From contig NZ_PJIM01000001.1 in NCBI RefSeq assembly GCF_002929295.1, positions 248,001 to 312,000 on the forward strand: DNA of 64,000 nucleotides, given 5' to 3'. The notes under the pieces were generated by a model. The model did not search any database. It was not told where the DNA came from and saw only the letters and a list, made by a program, of their open reading frames with translations. Source of the DNA: Arthrobacter sp. SX1312. GTDB taxonomy: Bacteria > Actinomycetota > Actinomycetes > Actinomycetales > Micrococcaceae. A program made the translations under genes and the position numbers. Of this stretch, positions 37,372 to 47,099 are shown piece after piece (within the stretch, counting starts at the first letter, position 1; every line of letters begins with the position of its first letter).

Positions 37372-38055
37372 ATGGACTTTCTGCAGTGGCTCTTCGAAGC
37401 CCGCATCCCCGTAGGCAACGGTTCCCTCCTGCTGCGCGAAGTGGTGGGCAACGTCTTCGGTCTCCTCAGCGCCTTCGGCGGCATGCGCCGGCGCGTCTGG
37501 GCCTGGCCGGTCGGGATCATCGGGAACGTGCTGCTCCTCACCGTCTTCCTCGGGTCCCTCTTCGGCGCCGCGAGCGCCGCCAACCTGCTGGGGCAGGCCG
37601 GCCGACAGGTCATGTTCATCGCCGTCTCGATCTACGGGTGGCGCCGGTGGCGGGCCAGCCGCGACCACGGCGGCCAGGCCGTGGAGCCCCGCTGGGCCGG
37701 GACCAGGGCGCGCATCGGCATGGTCTCGTTCATGATCGTCGGCACCTTCGCGCTGACCCCCCTGTTCCGCGTGCTCGGTTCGTACGAGCCGGTCTGGGCC
37801 GACGCCTGGACCTTCGTCGGGTCCCTGCTCGCCACCTACGGGATGGCCAAGGGCTGGGTGGAGTTCTGGCTCGTGTGGGTCGCGGTCGACATCGTGGGGG
37901 TTCCCCTGCTCTTCAGCGCGGGCTACTACGCCAGCGCCTTCATGTACGTGTTCTACGGGGCCTTCACCCTCGTCGGGTTCTTCGTGTGGGCCCGCGCCCA
38001 GCGCACCGGGAAGCCGAGCGTCGAGACACTCCTCCCGGATCCGATGCTGCGATGA
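37372..38055 (+). CDS. pnuX: PnuC-family riboflavin transporter (PnuX/RibM type)
   Basis: The 227-residue membrane protein of about seven helices has the PnuC pattern 'WPVGIIGNVLLLTVFLGSLF', 'SIYGWRRWR' and 'EFWLVWVAVDIVGVPLLFSA'. PnuC members carry nicotinamide riboside, but an FMN riboswitch directly upstream and the overlapping ribD identify the PnuX/RibM subgroup that facilitates riboflavin uptake. The leader between riboswitch and ATG is 123 bases. The stop overlaps the ribD ATG (ATGA). Expected to be shut off by high FMN. Confidence 0.88.
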   Translation: MDFLQWLFEARIPVGNGSLLLREVVGNVFGLLSAFGGMRRRVWAWPVGIIGNVLLLTVFLGSLFGAASAANLLGQAGRQVMFIAVSIYGWRRWRASRDHGGQAVEPRWAGTRARIGMVSFMIVGTFALTPLFRVLGSYEPVWADAWTFVGSLLATYGMAKGWVEFWLVWVAVDIVGVPLLFSAGYYASAFMYVFYGAFTLVGFFVWARAQRTGKPSVETLLPDPMLR

Positions 38056-39140
38056 GCACGACGCCCGGCCCCCGGACCACCGCTGCGGAGACGGCCGCGA
38101 TGCTGCGTGCCCTGGACCTCGCCGGCCGCGGGGTGCGCGGCGCCAACCCCCTGGTGGGCGCCGTCCTGCTCTCCGCCGACGGCACCGTCCTCGGGGAGGG
38201 CCATCACCGCGGGGCGGGCACGCCGCACGCGGAGCCCTCCGCCCTCGCCGACGCCCGCCGGCGCGGCAACGACCCGCGGGGCGCCACCATGGTCGTGACC
38301 CTCGAGCCGTGCAACCACACCGGCCGGACCGGCCCGTGCAGCGAGGCACTCATCGACGCCGGCGTCGCCCGCGTCGTGTACGCGGCCGACGACGTCAACG
38401 GTGCCGCCGCCGGCGGGGCCCGGCGGCTGCGCGACGCCGGCGTCGACTGCGTCAGCGGCCTCGAGGCCACCCGCTCACGGCACCTCAACCAGCGCTGGAC
38501 GGCCTCCGTCCTCGCGCGACGCCCCTTCGTCACCCTGAAATCAGCGCAGTCCCTCGACGGGCGCGTGACGGCCCGCGACGGCTCCAGCCAGTGGATCACG
38601 GGCGAGGACGCACGCGCCGACGGCCACCGGATCCGTGCCCTCGCCGACGCCGTCCTCGTCGGCACCGGGACCGTCCTCGCGGACGATCCGCGCCTCACGG
38701 CCCGCGCCGGTGCCGCGCAGGGCACTCAGGACGACGCCGGGGACGCACCACCGGTGCGGGACGCCGGCCTGCGGGTGGTCCTCGGACGCACCCCGGTGCC
38801 GGACGACGCCGCGGTGCGCGGCGAGGGCTTCCTCCACCTGGCCACCCGGGACGTCGACGCGGCCCTCGGCGAGCTCCATGCCCGGGGGGTCCGGCACGTC
38901 CTCGTCGAGGGAGGCCCGCGGATCGCCTCGGCATTCCTCCGGGCAGGGGTGGTGGACGAGCTGTTCAGCTACGTCGCGCCCCTGATCCTCGGCGACGGGG
39001 CGCCCGCCTACCCGGACCTCGGCGTGGGCACCCTCACCGACGCCGTCCGCTGGGCGCCGGACGACGCCGGCGGCCCCGCCGTCCTGCAGTTCGGCCCCGA
39101 CGTGCGCCTGCATCTCGGACCCCCACCGCCCGCCCCCTGA
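38052..39140 (+). CDS. ribD: Bifunctional riboflavin deaminase/reductase RibD
   Basis: This 362-residue two-domain enzyme deaminates, then reduces the pyrimidine product of GTP cyclohydrolase II. The N-terminal deaminase has zinc ligands in 'TPHAEPSAL' and '[15 protein letters not shown]'. The C-terminal reductase has '[20 protein letters not shown]', 'NADPH-like' loop '[19 protein letters not shown]' and '[13 protein letters not shown]'. The reductase part is Ala/Gly rich and slightly short. It starts in the pnuX stop codon, so the two are coupled. Confidence 0.94.
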   Translation: MSTTPGPRTTAAETAAMLRALDLAGRGVRGANPLVGAVLLSADGTVLGEGHHRGAGTPHAEPSALADARRRGNDPRGATMVVTLEPCNHTGRTGPCSEALIDAGVARVVYAADDVNGAAAGGARRLRDAGVDCVSGLEATRSRHLNQRWTASVLARRPFVTLKSAQSLDGRVTARDGSSQWITGEDARADGHRIRALADAVLVGTGTVLADDPRLTARAGAAQGTQDDAGDAPPVRDAGLRVVLGRTPVPDDAAVRGEGFLHLATRDVDAALGELHARGVRHVLVEGGPRIASAFLRAGVVDELFSYVAPLILGDGAPAYPDLGVGTLTDAVRWAPDDAGGPAVLQFGPDVRLHLGPPPPAP

Positions 39141-39169
39141 CCCGCCCACCCATCGCGAAGGAAGTACCA

Positions 39170-39823
39170 GTGTTCACAGGAATCGTCTCCGAGCAGGGCA
39201 GCGTGGTCTCCCTGGAGCTCACGCCCGACGGCGAGAGCGCACTCCTCGTCTTCGAGGCGCCCGGAACAGGCCGGGACCTCGCGCCCGGCGCCTCGATCGC
39301 CGTCAACGGGGTCTGCCTGACCGCCGTCACGCTCGACGGCGGCCGCGTGGGCGTCGACGTCATGGGGGAGACCCTGCGCCGCACCACCACGGGCGGCCTG
39401 CAGCCCGGCGCGCCGGTCAACCTCGAGCGGTGCGTCCCCGCGGGCGGCCGCCTCGACGGCCACGTCGTGCAGGGCCACGTGGACGGTATCGGCGTGCTGC
39501 TGGAGCGCGAGGACCTCGGGGCCTGGCACCGGCTCCGCTTCGGGTTGCCCACCGACCTGGGACGCTACGCCGCCGAGAAGGGGTCCGTCGCGATCGACGG
39601 CGTCTCCCTGACCGTCACCGCGGTGAGTCCTCCCGAGGACACCGGGCAGTGGTTCGAGGTGGGCCTCATCCCGACCACTCTCCGGGAGACCGGCCTCGGC
39701 GCGAAGGCCATCGGCGACCCGGTGAACCTCGAGATGGACGTGCTCGCGAAGTACGCCGAACGCCTCCTCGGCTTCGCCGCCGCGGACGCCGTCCGGGGCC
39801 GGACCACCGGGGGCACACCGTGA
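39170..39823 (+). CDS. ribE: Riboflavin synthase, alpha subunit
   Basis: The 217-residue enzyme dismutates 6,7-dimethyl-8-ribityllumazine to riboflavin. It begins with the family-invariant '[16 protein letters not shown]' and has two similar barrel halves, the first with '[16 protein letters not shown]', the second with '[15 protein letters not shown]'. The GTG start has GAAGGAAG seven bases upstream. Its TGA overlaps the ribB GTG by four bases. Confidence 0.96.
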   Translation: MFTGIVSEQGSVVSLELTPDGESALLVFEAPGTGRDLAPGASIAVNGVCLTAVTLDGGRVGVDVMGETLRRTTTGGLQPGAPVNLERCVPAGGRLDGHVVQGHVDGIGVLLEREDLGAWHRLRFGLPTDLGRYAAEKGSVAIDGVSLTVTAVSPPEDTGQWFEVGLIPTTLRETGLGAKAIGDPVNLEMDVLAKYAERLLGFAAADAVRGRTTGGTP

Positions 39824-40467
39824 CGGGAACCGAGCCGGTGCGCCTCGATCCCATCGAGGACGCCATCGCCGCCATCGCCGCGGGCCGCGCCGTCGTCGTG
39901 GTGGACGACGAGGACCGCGAGAACGAAGGCGACATCGTCTTCGCCGCGGAGGACGCCACGCCGGCCCTCGTCGGCTGGACGGTGCGCTGGACGTCGGGTG
40001 TGCTCTGCGTGCCGCTGCGGGCCGACGACGCCGACCGGCTGCTCCTGCCGCCCATGACGGCGGTCAACGAGGACTCGAAGGGCACGGCCTACACGGTCTC
40101 GTGCGACGCCGCCACGGGCGTGAGCACCGGCATCAGCGCCGCTGACCGCGCCCGTACGGCGCGCGTGCTGGCCGAGCCGGCCAGCGGTCCCCTGGACCTC
40201 ACCCGGCCGGGCCACGTCTTCCCCCTGCGGGCGGCCTCCGGGGGCGTCCGCGAACGGCCCGGGCACACCGAGGCCGGTGTGGAACTCAGCGTCCTGGCCG
40301 GCAAGCGCCCGGCGGCCGTCATCGCCGAACTCGTCCACGACGACGGCGACATGATGCGCCTGCCCGCGCTGCGCCGCTTCGCCGACGAGCACCGGCTCCC
40401 GCTGGTCTCGATCGAGGACCTCGTGGCCCACGTCCGGGCCGGCGAGGACCGCGGCGACAGCGCCTGA
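39820..40467 (+). CDS. ribB: 3,4-dihydroxy-2-butanone 4-phosphate synthase, stand-alone
   Basis: The 215-residue enzyme makes the four-carbon unit of lumazine from ribulose 5-phosphate. The acidic metal loop '[19 protein letters not shown]', '[10 protein letters not shown]' and '[19 protein letters not shown]' match RibB. Most actinobacterial riboflavin operons encode a RibBA fusion; here the reading frame stops before any GTP cyclohydrolase II domain, and no ribA follows. The residues '[13 protein letters not shown]' complete the active site. The start is coupled to the ribE stop (GTGA). Confidence 0.93.
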   Translation: MTGTEPVRLDPIEDAIAAIAAGRAVVVVDDEDRENEGDIVFAAEDATPALVGWTVRWTSGVLCVPLRADDADRLLLPPMTAVNEDSKGTAYTVSCDAATGVSTGISAADRARTARVLAEPASGPLDLTRPGHVFPLRAASGGVRERPGHTEAGVELSVLAGKRPAAVIAELVHDDGDMMRLPALRRFADEHRLPLVSIEDLVAHVRAGEDRGDSA

Positions 40468-40530
40468 CCCCGCAGTACACCCCGCGGTACACCCCGCAGC
40501 ACCCCGCAGCACCCCAGCATCCCTGCAGTA
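40467..40530. repeat. Short tandem repeats between ribB and ribH
   Basis: Units ACCCCGCAGTAC, ACCCCGCGGTAC, ACCCCGCAGC, ACCCCGCAGC and ACCCCAGC follow directly on the ribB stop codon, ending in CCCTGCAGTA. They fill the gap to ribH where a RibA domain would be encoded in RibBA genomes. Slippage or a deletion scar are both possible. Confidence 0.7.
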
Positions 40531-40549
40531 GACGAACCGAAGGAGAACC

Positions 40550-41035
40550 ATGAGCGGCCACGGAGCACCCAGCATCGACGTCAGCGCGCTGACCACCCAG
40601 GACGGCGCGCCCCTGCGCATCGCGATCATCGCGGCGAGCTGGCACACGCAGATCATGGACGGGCTGCTCGACGGCGCCCGCCGGGCCGCGGCCGAGGCCG
40701 GCGCCGAGGTCACCGAGGTCCGGGTGCCCGGCAGCTTCGAACTGCCCGTCGCCGCCGCGCGCCTCGCGCCCCGGTTCGACGCCGTCGCAGCCCTCGGCGT
40801 CGTCATCCGCGGCGGCACGCCGCACTTCGAGTACGTGTGCCAGGCGGCGACGTCGGGCCTCACCGACGTCAGCGTCCGCACCGGCGTGCCGGTGGGTTTC
40901 GGGGTCCTGACCTGCGACACCGAGCAGCAGGGACTGGACCGCGCCGGACTGCCGGGCTCCTCCGAGGACAAGGGGCACGAGGCCGTCACGGCCGCCCTCG
41001 CGACGGCCGCCGTCCTCCGAGCCTCGGAGCGATGA
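40550..41035 (+). CDS. ribH: 6,7-dimethyl-8-ribityllumazine synthase
   Basis: The 161-residue subunit, which usually assembles into icosahedral or pentameric particles, shows '[20 protein letters not shown]', '[17 protein letters not shown]', '[16 protein letters not shown]' and '[14 protein letters not shown]', the ordered motifs of RibH. AAGGAG lies seven bases before the ATG. It ends the riboflavin operon: hisE begins 71 bases later from its own promoter. Confidence 0.97.
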   Translation: MSGHGAPSIDVSALTTQDGAPLRIAIIAASWHTQIMDGLLDGARRAAAEAGAEVTEVRVPGSFELPVAAARLAPRFDAVAALGVVIRGGTPHFEYVCQAATSGLTDVSVRTGVPVGFGVLTCDTEQQGLDRAGLPGSSEDKGHEAVTAALATAAVLRASER

Positions 41036-41093
41036 GCGCGGAGGCGTCCGTCACAGGACCCGGCCCACGTGCCGCGGCGGCTGTGCGAGCCGA

Positions 41094-41099
41094 TAACCT
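41094..41099 (+). promoter_or_regulatory. -10 box (TAACCT) of a leaderless transcript
   Basis: TAACCT ends 7 bases before GTG 41107 (hisE). No ribosome-binding site is present between them apart from a G-run too close to the start. Confidence 0.45.
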
Positions 41100-41106
41100 A
41101 GGGGGT

Positions 41107-41370
41107 GTGAAAACCTTTGATTCCCTGTTCGAGGAACTCAGCGCGAAGGCGGTCGAGCGCCCCACGGGCTCCCGGACCGTGGCGGAGCTCGACTCGGGCG
41201 TGCACGGCATCGGCAAGAAGGTCGTCGAAGAGGCCGCCGAAGTGTGGATGGCGGCCGAGTACGAGTCCACCGAGGACGCCGCGGAGGAGATCTCCCAGCT
41301 GCTCTACCACCTGCAGGTCCTCATGATCGCCAAGGGACTCACGCTGGAGGACGTCTACAAGCATCTGTAG
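41107..41370 (+). CDS. hisE: Phosphoribosyl-ATP pyrophosphatase
   Basis: The 87-residue MazG-type enzyme performs the second step of histidine synthesis. Its Glu-rich metal-binding helices are '[19 protein letters not shown]' and '[17 protein letters not shown]'. It precedes hisG by 75 bases, an arrangement common in actinobacteria where hisE is separate from hisI. The start at GTG 41107 is supported by the -10 box spacing. Confidence 0.94.
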   Translation: MKTFDSLFEELSAKAVERPTGSRTVAELDSGVHGIGKKVVEEAAEVWMAAEYESTEDAAEEISQLLYHLQVLMIAKGLTLEDVYKHL

Positions 41371-41445
41371 CCGCACAGGGCGCCCACGCACCCCATCGCG
41401 GCTCCTGCCCGTCTCGTCCCCCGTCTCCACCAGCGAAAGATCCCC

Positions 41446-42291
41446 ATGCTCCGTGTCGCAGTCCCCAACAAGGGCGCCCTCTCCGAGGCCGCCTCGTCCA
41501 TGCTCGCCGAGGCCGGCTACCGCCAGCGCCGCGACTCCCGCGAGCTGGTGCTCGTCGATCCCGAGAACGAGATCGAGTTCTTCTTCCTGCGACCACGGGA
41601 CATCGCCGTGTACGTGGGTTCGGGGACGCTCGACGTCGGCATCACCGGCCGCGACCTCTTCCTCGACGCCCAGGTGGAGGCCGAGGAGCTCATGCAGCTC
41701 GGCTTCGGCGCCTCCACCTTCCGGTTTGCCGGCCCCGTCGGCGACTTCACCTCGCTGGAACAGCTCGAGGGCCGGCGCCTGGCGACCAGCTACGAGGGCC
41801 TCCTGAACGACTACCTCGCCGCGCGCGGCATCACCGCGTCGGTGGTCCGGCTCGACGGCGCCGTCGAGTCGTCGGTGCGCCTCGGGGTGGCCGACGCCAT
41901 CGCCGACGTCGTCGAGACCGGCAGCACGCTCCGGGCCGCCGGCATGGAGATCTTCGGCGAGCCCATCCTGCAGAGCGAAGCCGTGCTGATCGGCCGGGCC
42001 GGTGCCGAGGCGCCCGCAGGCCTCGCCGTACTGCTGCGGCGCCTGCAGGGCGTCCTCGTGGCACGCCAGTACGTGATGATGGACTACGACATCCGGAAGC
42101 ACCTCGTGGACGAGGCCGCGGCCCTCACGCCCGGGCTGGAATCCCCGACCGTCTCGCCGCTGCGCGACACCGAGTGGGTCGCCGTCCGCTCCATGGTCAA
42201 GCGCCACCAGACCAACCGGGTCATGGACGAGCTGTACGAGCTCGGCGCGCGCGCCATCCTCGTCAGCACCATCCACGCCTGCCGGATCTAG
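41446..42291 (+). CDS. hisG: ATP phosphoribosyltransferase, long form
   Basis: The 281-residue enzyme commits ATP and PRPP to histidine synthesis. The substrate-binding fold spans '[16 protein letters not shown]', '[12 protein letters not shown]' and the PRPP loop '[14 protein letters not shown]'. The extra C-terminal ACT-like HisG_C domain ('[19 protein letters not shown]') allows feedback inhibition by histidine and makes HisZ unnecessary. The ATG follows GAAAG. Confidence 0.96.
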   Translation: MLRVAVPNKGALSEAASSMLAEAGYRQRRDSRELVLVDPENEIEFFFLRPRDIAVYVGSGTLDVGITGRDLFLDAQVEAEELMQLGFGASTFRFAGPVGDFTSLEQLEGRRLATSYEGLLNDYLAARGITASVVRLDGAVESSVRLGVADAIADVVETGSTLRAAGMEIFGEPILQSEAVLIGRAGAEAPAGLAVLLRRLQGVLVARQYVMMDYDIRKHLVDEAAALTPGLESPTVSPLRDTEWVAVRSMVKRHQTNRVMDELYELGARAILVSTIHACRI

Positions 42292-42304
42292 GGGAGGGGC
42301 AGCC

Positions 42305-43075
42305 GTGACCGTCGCAGTCCGCGTCATCCCCTGCCTCGACGTCGACGCCGGACGCGTGGTGAAGGGCATCAACTTCGAGGACCTGCGGGACGCCGGGGAT
42401 CCCGTGGAGCTCGCGCACCGCTACGACCGCGCCGGCGCCGACGAACTCACCTTCCTCGACGTCACCGCCTCCTCGGGCAACCGTGAGACCACGTTCGACG
42501 TCGTCGCCCGCACCGCGGAGGAGGTCTTCATCCCGCTCACCGTGGGCGGCGGCGTCCGTGAGATCTCCGACGTCGACCGCCTCCTGCGCTTCGGTGCGGA
42601 CAAGGCGTCGATCAACACCGCCGCCGTCGCCCGGCCCGCCGTGATCGACGAGATCACCGGGCACTTCGGCGCGCAGGTCCTCGTGCTCTCCCTCGACGCC
42701 CGGCGGACGCGGGACGCGCGCACGCCGTCCGGCTTCGAGGTCACCACCTACGGCGGCCGCAAGGGCACCGGGATCGACGCCGTGGCCTGGGCGAAGGAGG
42801 CCGCGGACCGCGGGGTCGGGGAGATCCTGCTCAACTCGATCGACGCCGACGGCACCAAGGAGGGCTTCGACCTCGAGCTCATCCGCGCCGTGCGGGCCGC
42901 CGTCGGGGTGCCCCTGATCGCCTCGGGCGGCGCGGGCAAGCCCGAGCACTTCCCGCCGGCGGTGGCGGCCGGCGCCGACGCGGTGCTCGCGGCCTCGGTC
43001 TTCCACTTCGGTCCGGTGGACGCGATCGCCCAGGTCAAGGCGGCCATCCGCGAGGCAGGGTTCCCGGTCCGCTAG
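42305..43075 (+). CDS. hisF: Imidazole glycerol phosphate synthase, cyclase subunit
   Basis: The 256-residue (beta/alpha)8 barrel forms imidazole glycerol phosphate with ammonia from HisH. The family start '[20 protein letters not shown]', '[18 protein letters not shown]', and '[18 protein letters not shown]' are clear; the catalytic Asp pair is in 'CLDVDAG' and 'LNSIDADGT'. GTG 42305 has GGGAGGGG upstream. hisH and hisA are not here and must be elsewhere. Confidence 0.96.
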   Translation: MTVAVRVIPCLDVDAGRVVKGINFEDLRDAGDPVELAHRYDRAGADELTFLDVTASSGNRETTFDVVARTAEEVFIPLTVGGGVREISDVDRLLRFGADKASINTAAVARPAVIDEITGHFGAQVLVLSLDARRTRDARTPSGFEVTTYGGRKGTGIDAVAWAKEAADRGVGEILLNSIDADGTKEGFDLELIRAVRAAVGVPLIASGGAGKPEHFPPAVAAGADAVLAASVFHFGPVDAIAQVKAAIREAGFPVR

Positions 43076-43121
43076 TCCTCCGTCCCGGCCGAGGCGCAGC
43101 CGGCGCGGCCCGGAAAACGGA

Positions 43122-43763
43122 TCAGATGCCGACGTCGGCGCTCTGCAGTAGGGCGACGGCGTCGGGCTGGCCCTCGAAGGTGACCAGTGCCTGCGCGCGC
43201 CCGTGCGCGTGCAGGAGCAGTTCGCCGGGGTCGCCGACGATCGCCACGGACACCGGCGCGCGTTTGGCCACGTGCCGGGGCCCGTCGGGGCACACCAGGA
43301 CGATCCCCAGGTCCACGCCCCGGTAGAGGAACGCCGCACGCTTGACGAGTTCCTCCCAGAGGGCGTTCGCGTACTCCACGTCGAGGGCCCGCGGCGCCCA
43401 GCGCGTCGTCGCCCGGCGGACGTCCTCGGTGTGCACGAAGTACTCGATGAGGTTGGCGCTCCTGTCGATCACGCCGATGCGCATCGGCGTGAGGGCGGGT
43501 GGACCCGCCAGGAACCGGTTCACGAGGGCCTCGTAGGCCGCGGGCGACGCCGCCCGTCCCGCCGTCTCCCGCATGGCACGCTCGGTCGTGGGGGAGAGTT
43601 TAGGGATCACCATGCCCAACCCCAGGGCGGGCCTGTGCTCCCGGAGGTAGAGGTGTGCGGCGAGGTCGCGGGTCTGCCACCCCTCACACAGGGTGGGGGC
43701 GTCGGGGCCGGCGGCAAGAAGCGTCTCGGCCAGGACCTCGCGGGACGGGGTTACGTAGCGCAT
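43122..43763 (-). CDS. DinB/MDMPI-like protein of the TIGR03085 type
   Basis: The 213-residue protein has the actinobacterial pattern of this family: '[20 protein letters not shown]' then '[11 protein letters not shown]', where the His residues are the likely metal ligands. It also has '[12 protein letters not shown]' and a C-terminal SCP2-like '[19 protein letters not shown]' domain. Relatives include mycothiol-dependent isomerases, but the reaction is not known for this subgroup. ATG 43763 is preceded by TAGTTT at 8 bases on the reverse strand, so it too may be leaderless. Confidence 0.82.
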   Translation of the reverse strand: MRYVTPSREVLAETLLAAGPDAPTLCEGWQTRDLAAHLYLREHRPALGLGMVIPKLSPTTERAMRETAGRAASPAAYEALVNRFLAGPPALTPMRIGVIDRSANLIEYFVHTEDVRRATTRWAPRALDVEYANALWEELVKRAAFLYRGVDLGIVLVCPDGPRHVAKRAPVSVAIVGDPGELLLHAHGRAQALVTFEGQPDAVALLQSADVGI

Positions 43764-43771
43764 CACTGCTG

Positions 43772-43777
43772 AAACTA
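43772..43777 (-). promoter_or_regulatory. -10 box (TAGTTT), reverse strand
   Basis: TAGTTT reads toward the DinB-like gene and ends 8 bases before its ATG at 43763. Confidence 0.4.
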
Positions 43778-43832
43778 GCATGGCGGGCCGGGTCGGGGGC
43801 AGGCCCCGCCCACGCTCCCGCACAGCCCGCAC

Positions 43833-43838
43833 TAGAAT
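43833..43838 (+). promoter_or_regulatory. -10 box (TAGAAT) for the hisI-trpE operon
   Basis: TAGAAT ends 8 bases before ATG 43847, so hisI may be leaderless. There is no leader long enough for a trp attenuator. Confidence 0.45.
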
Positions 43839-43846
43839 CAGGACTG

Positions 43847-44287
43847 ATGCTCTCCTCCGCCCCCTCCCCGAACCGCACCGCCCCTTCCTCCGAGTCCCGC
43901 TCCGAGGGGGACGGCCCCGTCCTCGATCCGGCGATCGCCGCCGCCCTCAAGAAGGACGACGCCGGGCTCGTCGCCGCCGTCGTCCAGCAGTACGACACGC
44001 TCGAGGTCCTGATGCTCGGCTGGATGGACGAGGAGGCGCTGCGGCGGACCCTGAGCACGGGGCGCGTGACGTTCTACTCGCGGTCCCGCGCGGAGTACTG
44101 GCGCAAGGGCGATACCTCGGGGCACCGGCAGTGGGTCAAGGGCGTGGCCCTCGACTGCGACGGCGACGCCCTGCTCGTGACGGTGGACCAGGAGGGCGCG
44201 GCCTGCCACACCGGCACCCGCACGTGCTTCGACGGCCGGGCCCTGCCCGCCGAGACCGCCTCCCGGCCCGACCCCGAAGGACTCTGA
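43847..44287 (+). CDS. hisI: Phosphoribosyl-AMP cyclohydrolase
   Basis: The 146-residue zinc enzyme opens the purine ring in the third step of histidine synthesis. Key parts are '[20 protein letters not shown]', '[20 protein letters not shown]', the Asp loop '[10 protein letters not shown]' and the Cys ligands in '[13 protein letters not shown]'. An N-terminal extension of about 30 residues is Ser/Pro rich. trpE begins three bases after the stop, so histidine and tryptophan genes share a transcript. Confidence 0.95.
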   Translation: MLSSAPSPNRTAPSSESRSEGDGPVLDPAIAAALKKDDAGLVAAVVQQYDTLEVLMLGWMDEEALRRTLSTGRVTFYSRSRAEYWRKGDTSGHRQWVKGVALDCDGDALLVTVDQEGAACHTGTRTCFDGRALPAETASRPDPEGL

Positions 44288-44290
44288 CCC

Positions 44291-45844
44291 ATGCAGCACC
44301 TGGGCACGATCAGCCCCACCCTCGAGGAGTTCCGCGCCCTGGCCCGGGCCCGCCGCGTGGTCCCCGTCCACCTGACGGTCCTCGCGGACGCGCACACGCC
44401 GATCGGCGTCTACCGCAAACTCGCCGCCGGGCAGCCCGGCACGTTCCTCATGGAATCCGCCGCCGTCGGCGGTGTCTGGTCGCGGTACTCCTTCATCGGC
44501 TCGCACTCGCGCGCCACGCTGACCTCCCGGGACGGGCAGGCGCACTGGCTGGGCGAACCCCCGGCCGGCGTCCCCGTGGACGGCAACCCCGTCGAGGCGC
44601 TGCGCCTCACGGTCGAGGCCCTGCGCACCGAGCGGTTCGAGGACCTGCCCCCGTTCACGTCCGGGATGGTCGGTTTCGTGGGGTGGGAGGCGGTCCGGCA
44701 CTGGGAGCGTCTCACCAGCCCCCCGGAGGACGATCTCCTCCTGCCCGAGTTGGCGATGTGCCTGGTGTCCGACCTCGCCATCCACGACAACTCCGCGGGT
44801 TCCCTCACCCTCGTCGCCAACGCGATCAACTTCGACAACACCGACGAGCGCGTCGACGAGGCCTGGCACGACGCCGTCGCGCGTGTCCAGGGCATGCTCG
44901 CGAAGCTCGTCGCGCCCGCGGAGCTCGCCGTCTCCGTGATGGCGGCCGACGCACCGGGCGCCGAGGCGTCGATGGACCGCGTCCGCGAATCGTGGTTCGA
45001 ACCCGACTACCTGGCGGCGATCGAGCGCGGCAAGCGGGCGATCGTCGACGGCGACGTCTTCCAGGTGGTCATCAGCCGACGCTTCGAGATCGAGTGCGAC
45101 GCCTCCGCCCTGGACGTCTACCGGATCCTGCGCACCACGAACCCCAGTCCCTACATGTACCTGTTCAGCCTCGAGGACGCCGACGGGCGGGGCTACTCGA
45201 TCGTGGGCAGCTCGCCCGAGGCCCTCGTCACGGTGACCGGGGACGAGGTCATCACCCACCCCATCGCCGGATCGCGGCCCCGGGGCAGGACCACGGAGGA
45301 GGACCGCGACCTCGCCGTCGAACTCCGCGCCGACACCAAGGAGATGGCCGAGCACCTCATGCTCGTCGACCTCGCCCGCAACGACCTCTCCAAGGTGTGC
45401 ACCCCGGGCAGCGTCGACGTCACGCAGTTCATGGAGGTGGAGAAATTCAGCCACATCATGCACCTCGTGTCCACCGTGGTGGGACGGCTCGCGCCGTCGA
45501 AGAGCGCCTACGACGTCCTGGCGGCGACCTTCCCGGCCGGCACGCTCTCGGGAGCGCCGAAGCCGCGGGCCCTGCGCCTCATCGACGAGGTGGAGCCGCA
45601 CCGGCGCGGGATCTACGGCGGGGTGGTCGGCTACCTGGACTTCGCGGGCGACATGGACATGGCCATCGCCATCCGGTCGGCGCTGCTCCGCGACGGCAGG
45701 GCGTACGTGCAGGCCGGCGGCGGTATCGTCGCCGACTCCGTGCTCGAGGCGGAAGCACTCGAGACGGTCAACAAGGCGGCGGCCCCGCTCCGGGCGGCGC
45801 TGACCGCGGCCGCCCTGCGCCCGGCGACGGCGGACCTCCCGTGA
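44291..45844 (+). CDS. trpE: Anthranilate synthase component I
   Basis: The 517-residue subunit converts chorismate and ammonia to anthranilate. It shows the tryptophan feedback site ('FLMESAAVGG'), 'SSPEALVTVTGDEVITHPIA', 'GSRPRGRTTEEDRDL' and 'AGTLSGAPKPRALRLIDE', with the C-terminal 'AGGGIVADSVLEAEALET' chorismate site. The partner trpG and also trpD are not in the window. Its TGA overlaps the next GTG by four bases. Confidence 0.96.
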   Translation: MQHLGTISPTLEEFRALARARRVVPVHLTVLADAHTPIGVYRKLAAGQPGTFLMESAAVGGVWSRYSFIGSHSRATLTSRDGQAHWLGEPPAGVPVDGNPVEALRLTVEALRTERFEDLPPFTSGMVGFVGWEAVRHWERLTSPPEDDLLLPELAMCLVSDLAIHDNSAGSLTLVANAINFDNTDERVDEAWHDAVARVQGMLAKLVAPAELAVSVMAADAPGAEASMDRVRESWFEPDYLAAIERGKRAIVDGDVFQVVISRRFEIECDASALDVYRILRTTNPSPYMYLFSLEDADGRGYSIVGSSPEALVTVTGDEVITHPIAGSRPRGRTTEEDRDLAVELRADTKEMAEHLMLVDLARNDLSKVCTPGSVDVTQFMEVEKFSHIMHLVSTVVGRLAPSKSAYDVLAATFPAGTLSGAPKPRALRLIDEVEPHRRGIYGGVVGYLDFAGDMDMAIAIRSALLRDGRAYVQAGGGIVADSVLEAEALETVNKAAAPLRAALTAAALRPATADLP

Positions 45845-46686
45845 GCGCCGCCGCACGCCCCGGCGCGGGTCGCTTCACGCGCCGCGGCGTCGTGGTGCTG
45901 GGCATCGTGGTGCTCGCGCTGCTCGCCTTCGGCACGACGACGCAGACCTGGCTCACGGTGCGCCTGCCCCAGGACGCCGTCCAGACCCCGGACCTGGCCA
46001 TCGCCGGCAGCGATGCGGCGACGCCCGTGACGGCATTCGCCCTCGTGGCACTGGCCGCGGCCCTCGCCGTCTCGATCGCGGGACGCGTCGCCCGGTGGAT
46101 CATCGCCGTCATCCTCGTGCTCTCCGGGGTCGGGATCACGACGTCCAGCGCCGGTGTCGCTCTCGATCCCTCCTCCGCGGCCGAACCGGCCATCGGGGCG
46201 GCGATCGGCGTCAGCGGCCTCGCCGGAGCCGAGGCAGCCGCCACGGCCATGCCCTGGGTCGCCGCCGCGGCCGGGCTCCTCCTGGTGCTCGCGGCGGCCT
46301 GGGTGGTGCTCGCCGGACGGACCTGGGGCATCAACCGGCGGTACGACGCCGGGGCGTCCCGCACGGTCCACGCCGCCCCGGGAAGTCCGCAGCCCGGAGC
46401 GCCCGCACCTTCGACGGGCGACGTGCCGCCCGGCGTCGTGCCCGGCGGCGAGGATGCCGCCCAGGACGCCGTCGCCGACCCGGGCCCCGCACCCGACGCC
46501 GCACCCGACGCCGCTCCGGGGTCCTCGACGGAGCGCTCGACCGAGCCCCTGACCGGCCCCTCGCCCGACGAGCCGGGCCGGGGCCAGGGCGGGAAGCCAC
46601 CGACGCCCCCGCAGCGGGGGAGTGCCCACGCCGACGAGATCGACAGCTGGGACGAACTCTCGCGCGGCAACGACCCGACGCGCTGA
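45841..46686 (+). CDS. Trp-operon-associated membrane protein
   Basis: The 281-residue protein belongs to the actinobacterial family found between trpE and trpC. Four transmembrane helices occupy the first 160 residues ('GVVVLGIVVLALLAFGTTTQ', 'PVTAFALVALAAALAVSIAG', 'WIIAVILVLSGVGI', 'AAAGLLLVLAAAWVVLAG') after an 'RRG' start. The C-terminal 110 residues are a Pro/Ala/Asp-rich cytosolic tail. The function is unknown; constant association with tryptophan genes hints at transport or membrane organisation of the pathway. Confidence 0.85.
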   Translation: MSAAARPGAGRFTRRGVVVLGIVVLALLAFGTTTQTWLTVRLPQDAVQTPDLAIAGSDAATPVTAFALVALAAALAVSIAGRVARWIIAVILVLSGVGITTSSAGVALDPSSAAEPAIGAAIGVSGLAGAEAAATAMPWVAAAAGLLLVLAAAWVVLAGRTWGINRRYDAGASRTVHAAPGSPQPGAPAPSTGDVPPGVVPGGEDAAQDAVADPGPAPDAAPDAAPGSSTERSTEPLTGPSPDEPGRGQGGKPPTPPQRGSAHADEIDSWDELSRGNDPTR

Positions 46687-46793
46687 CCACGACCGCACGC
46701 CCACCCCGCCGGCCCTGCTGGAGGCCGCCCCGTGCCGCTGCGCCGTCCCATCAATGGCAGAATGGGACAAGACCCGTTCGAAGGAGATTACCC

Positions 46794-47099
46794 ATGGCAT
46801 CCGAGACCCGCGCCAGCGCCACCCGCAACACCCCGGCCAGCCACGCCCAGATGGGTGACGAGACGATCGGCCACGGCAACAGCCCCGCCGCGTGGACCTG
46901 CGTGCTGATCATGCTGGCCGGCGCCGCCATCGCCTCCTTCGCCTACATCCTCGCGAGCACCGAGGGCAACCACGACTTCGGGACCCTCCTGTTCTGGGTC
47001 GGGATCGGCATCATGTTCGTCGGCCTGATCGTCGGCTTCATCATGCGCAAGATCGGCTACGGCGTGGGTGGATCGAAGCTCAAGAACAACGGCCACTAG
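46794..47099 (+). CDS. HGxxPAAW-family small membrane protein
   Basis: The 101-residue protein carries the namesake motif in 'IGHGNSPAAWTCVLIML', followed by two transmembrane helices ('MLAGAAIASFAYILAS' and 'TLLFWVGIGIMFVGLIVGFI') and a short basic tail. The family is found in actinobacterial trp operons and has no known function. AAGGAG lies eight bases before the ATG. Its stop is immediately followed by the trpC ATG with no gap. Confidence 0.9.
   Translation: MASETRASATRNTPASHAQMGDETIGHGNSPAAWTCVLIMLAGAAIASFAYILASTEGNHDFGTLLFWVGIGIMFVGLIVGFIMRKIGYGVGGSKLKNNGH

Noticed and set aside
44270..44300. Possible trp attenuator before trpE
   Set aside because: Only three bases separate hisI from trpE and there is no Trp-rich leader peptide or terminator/antiterminator pair.
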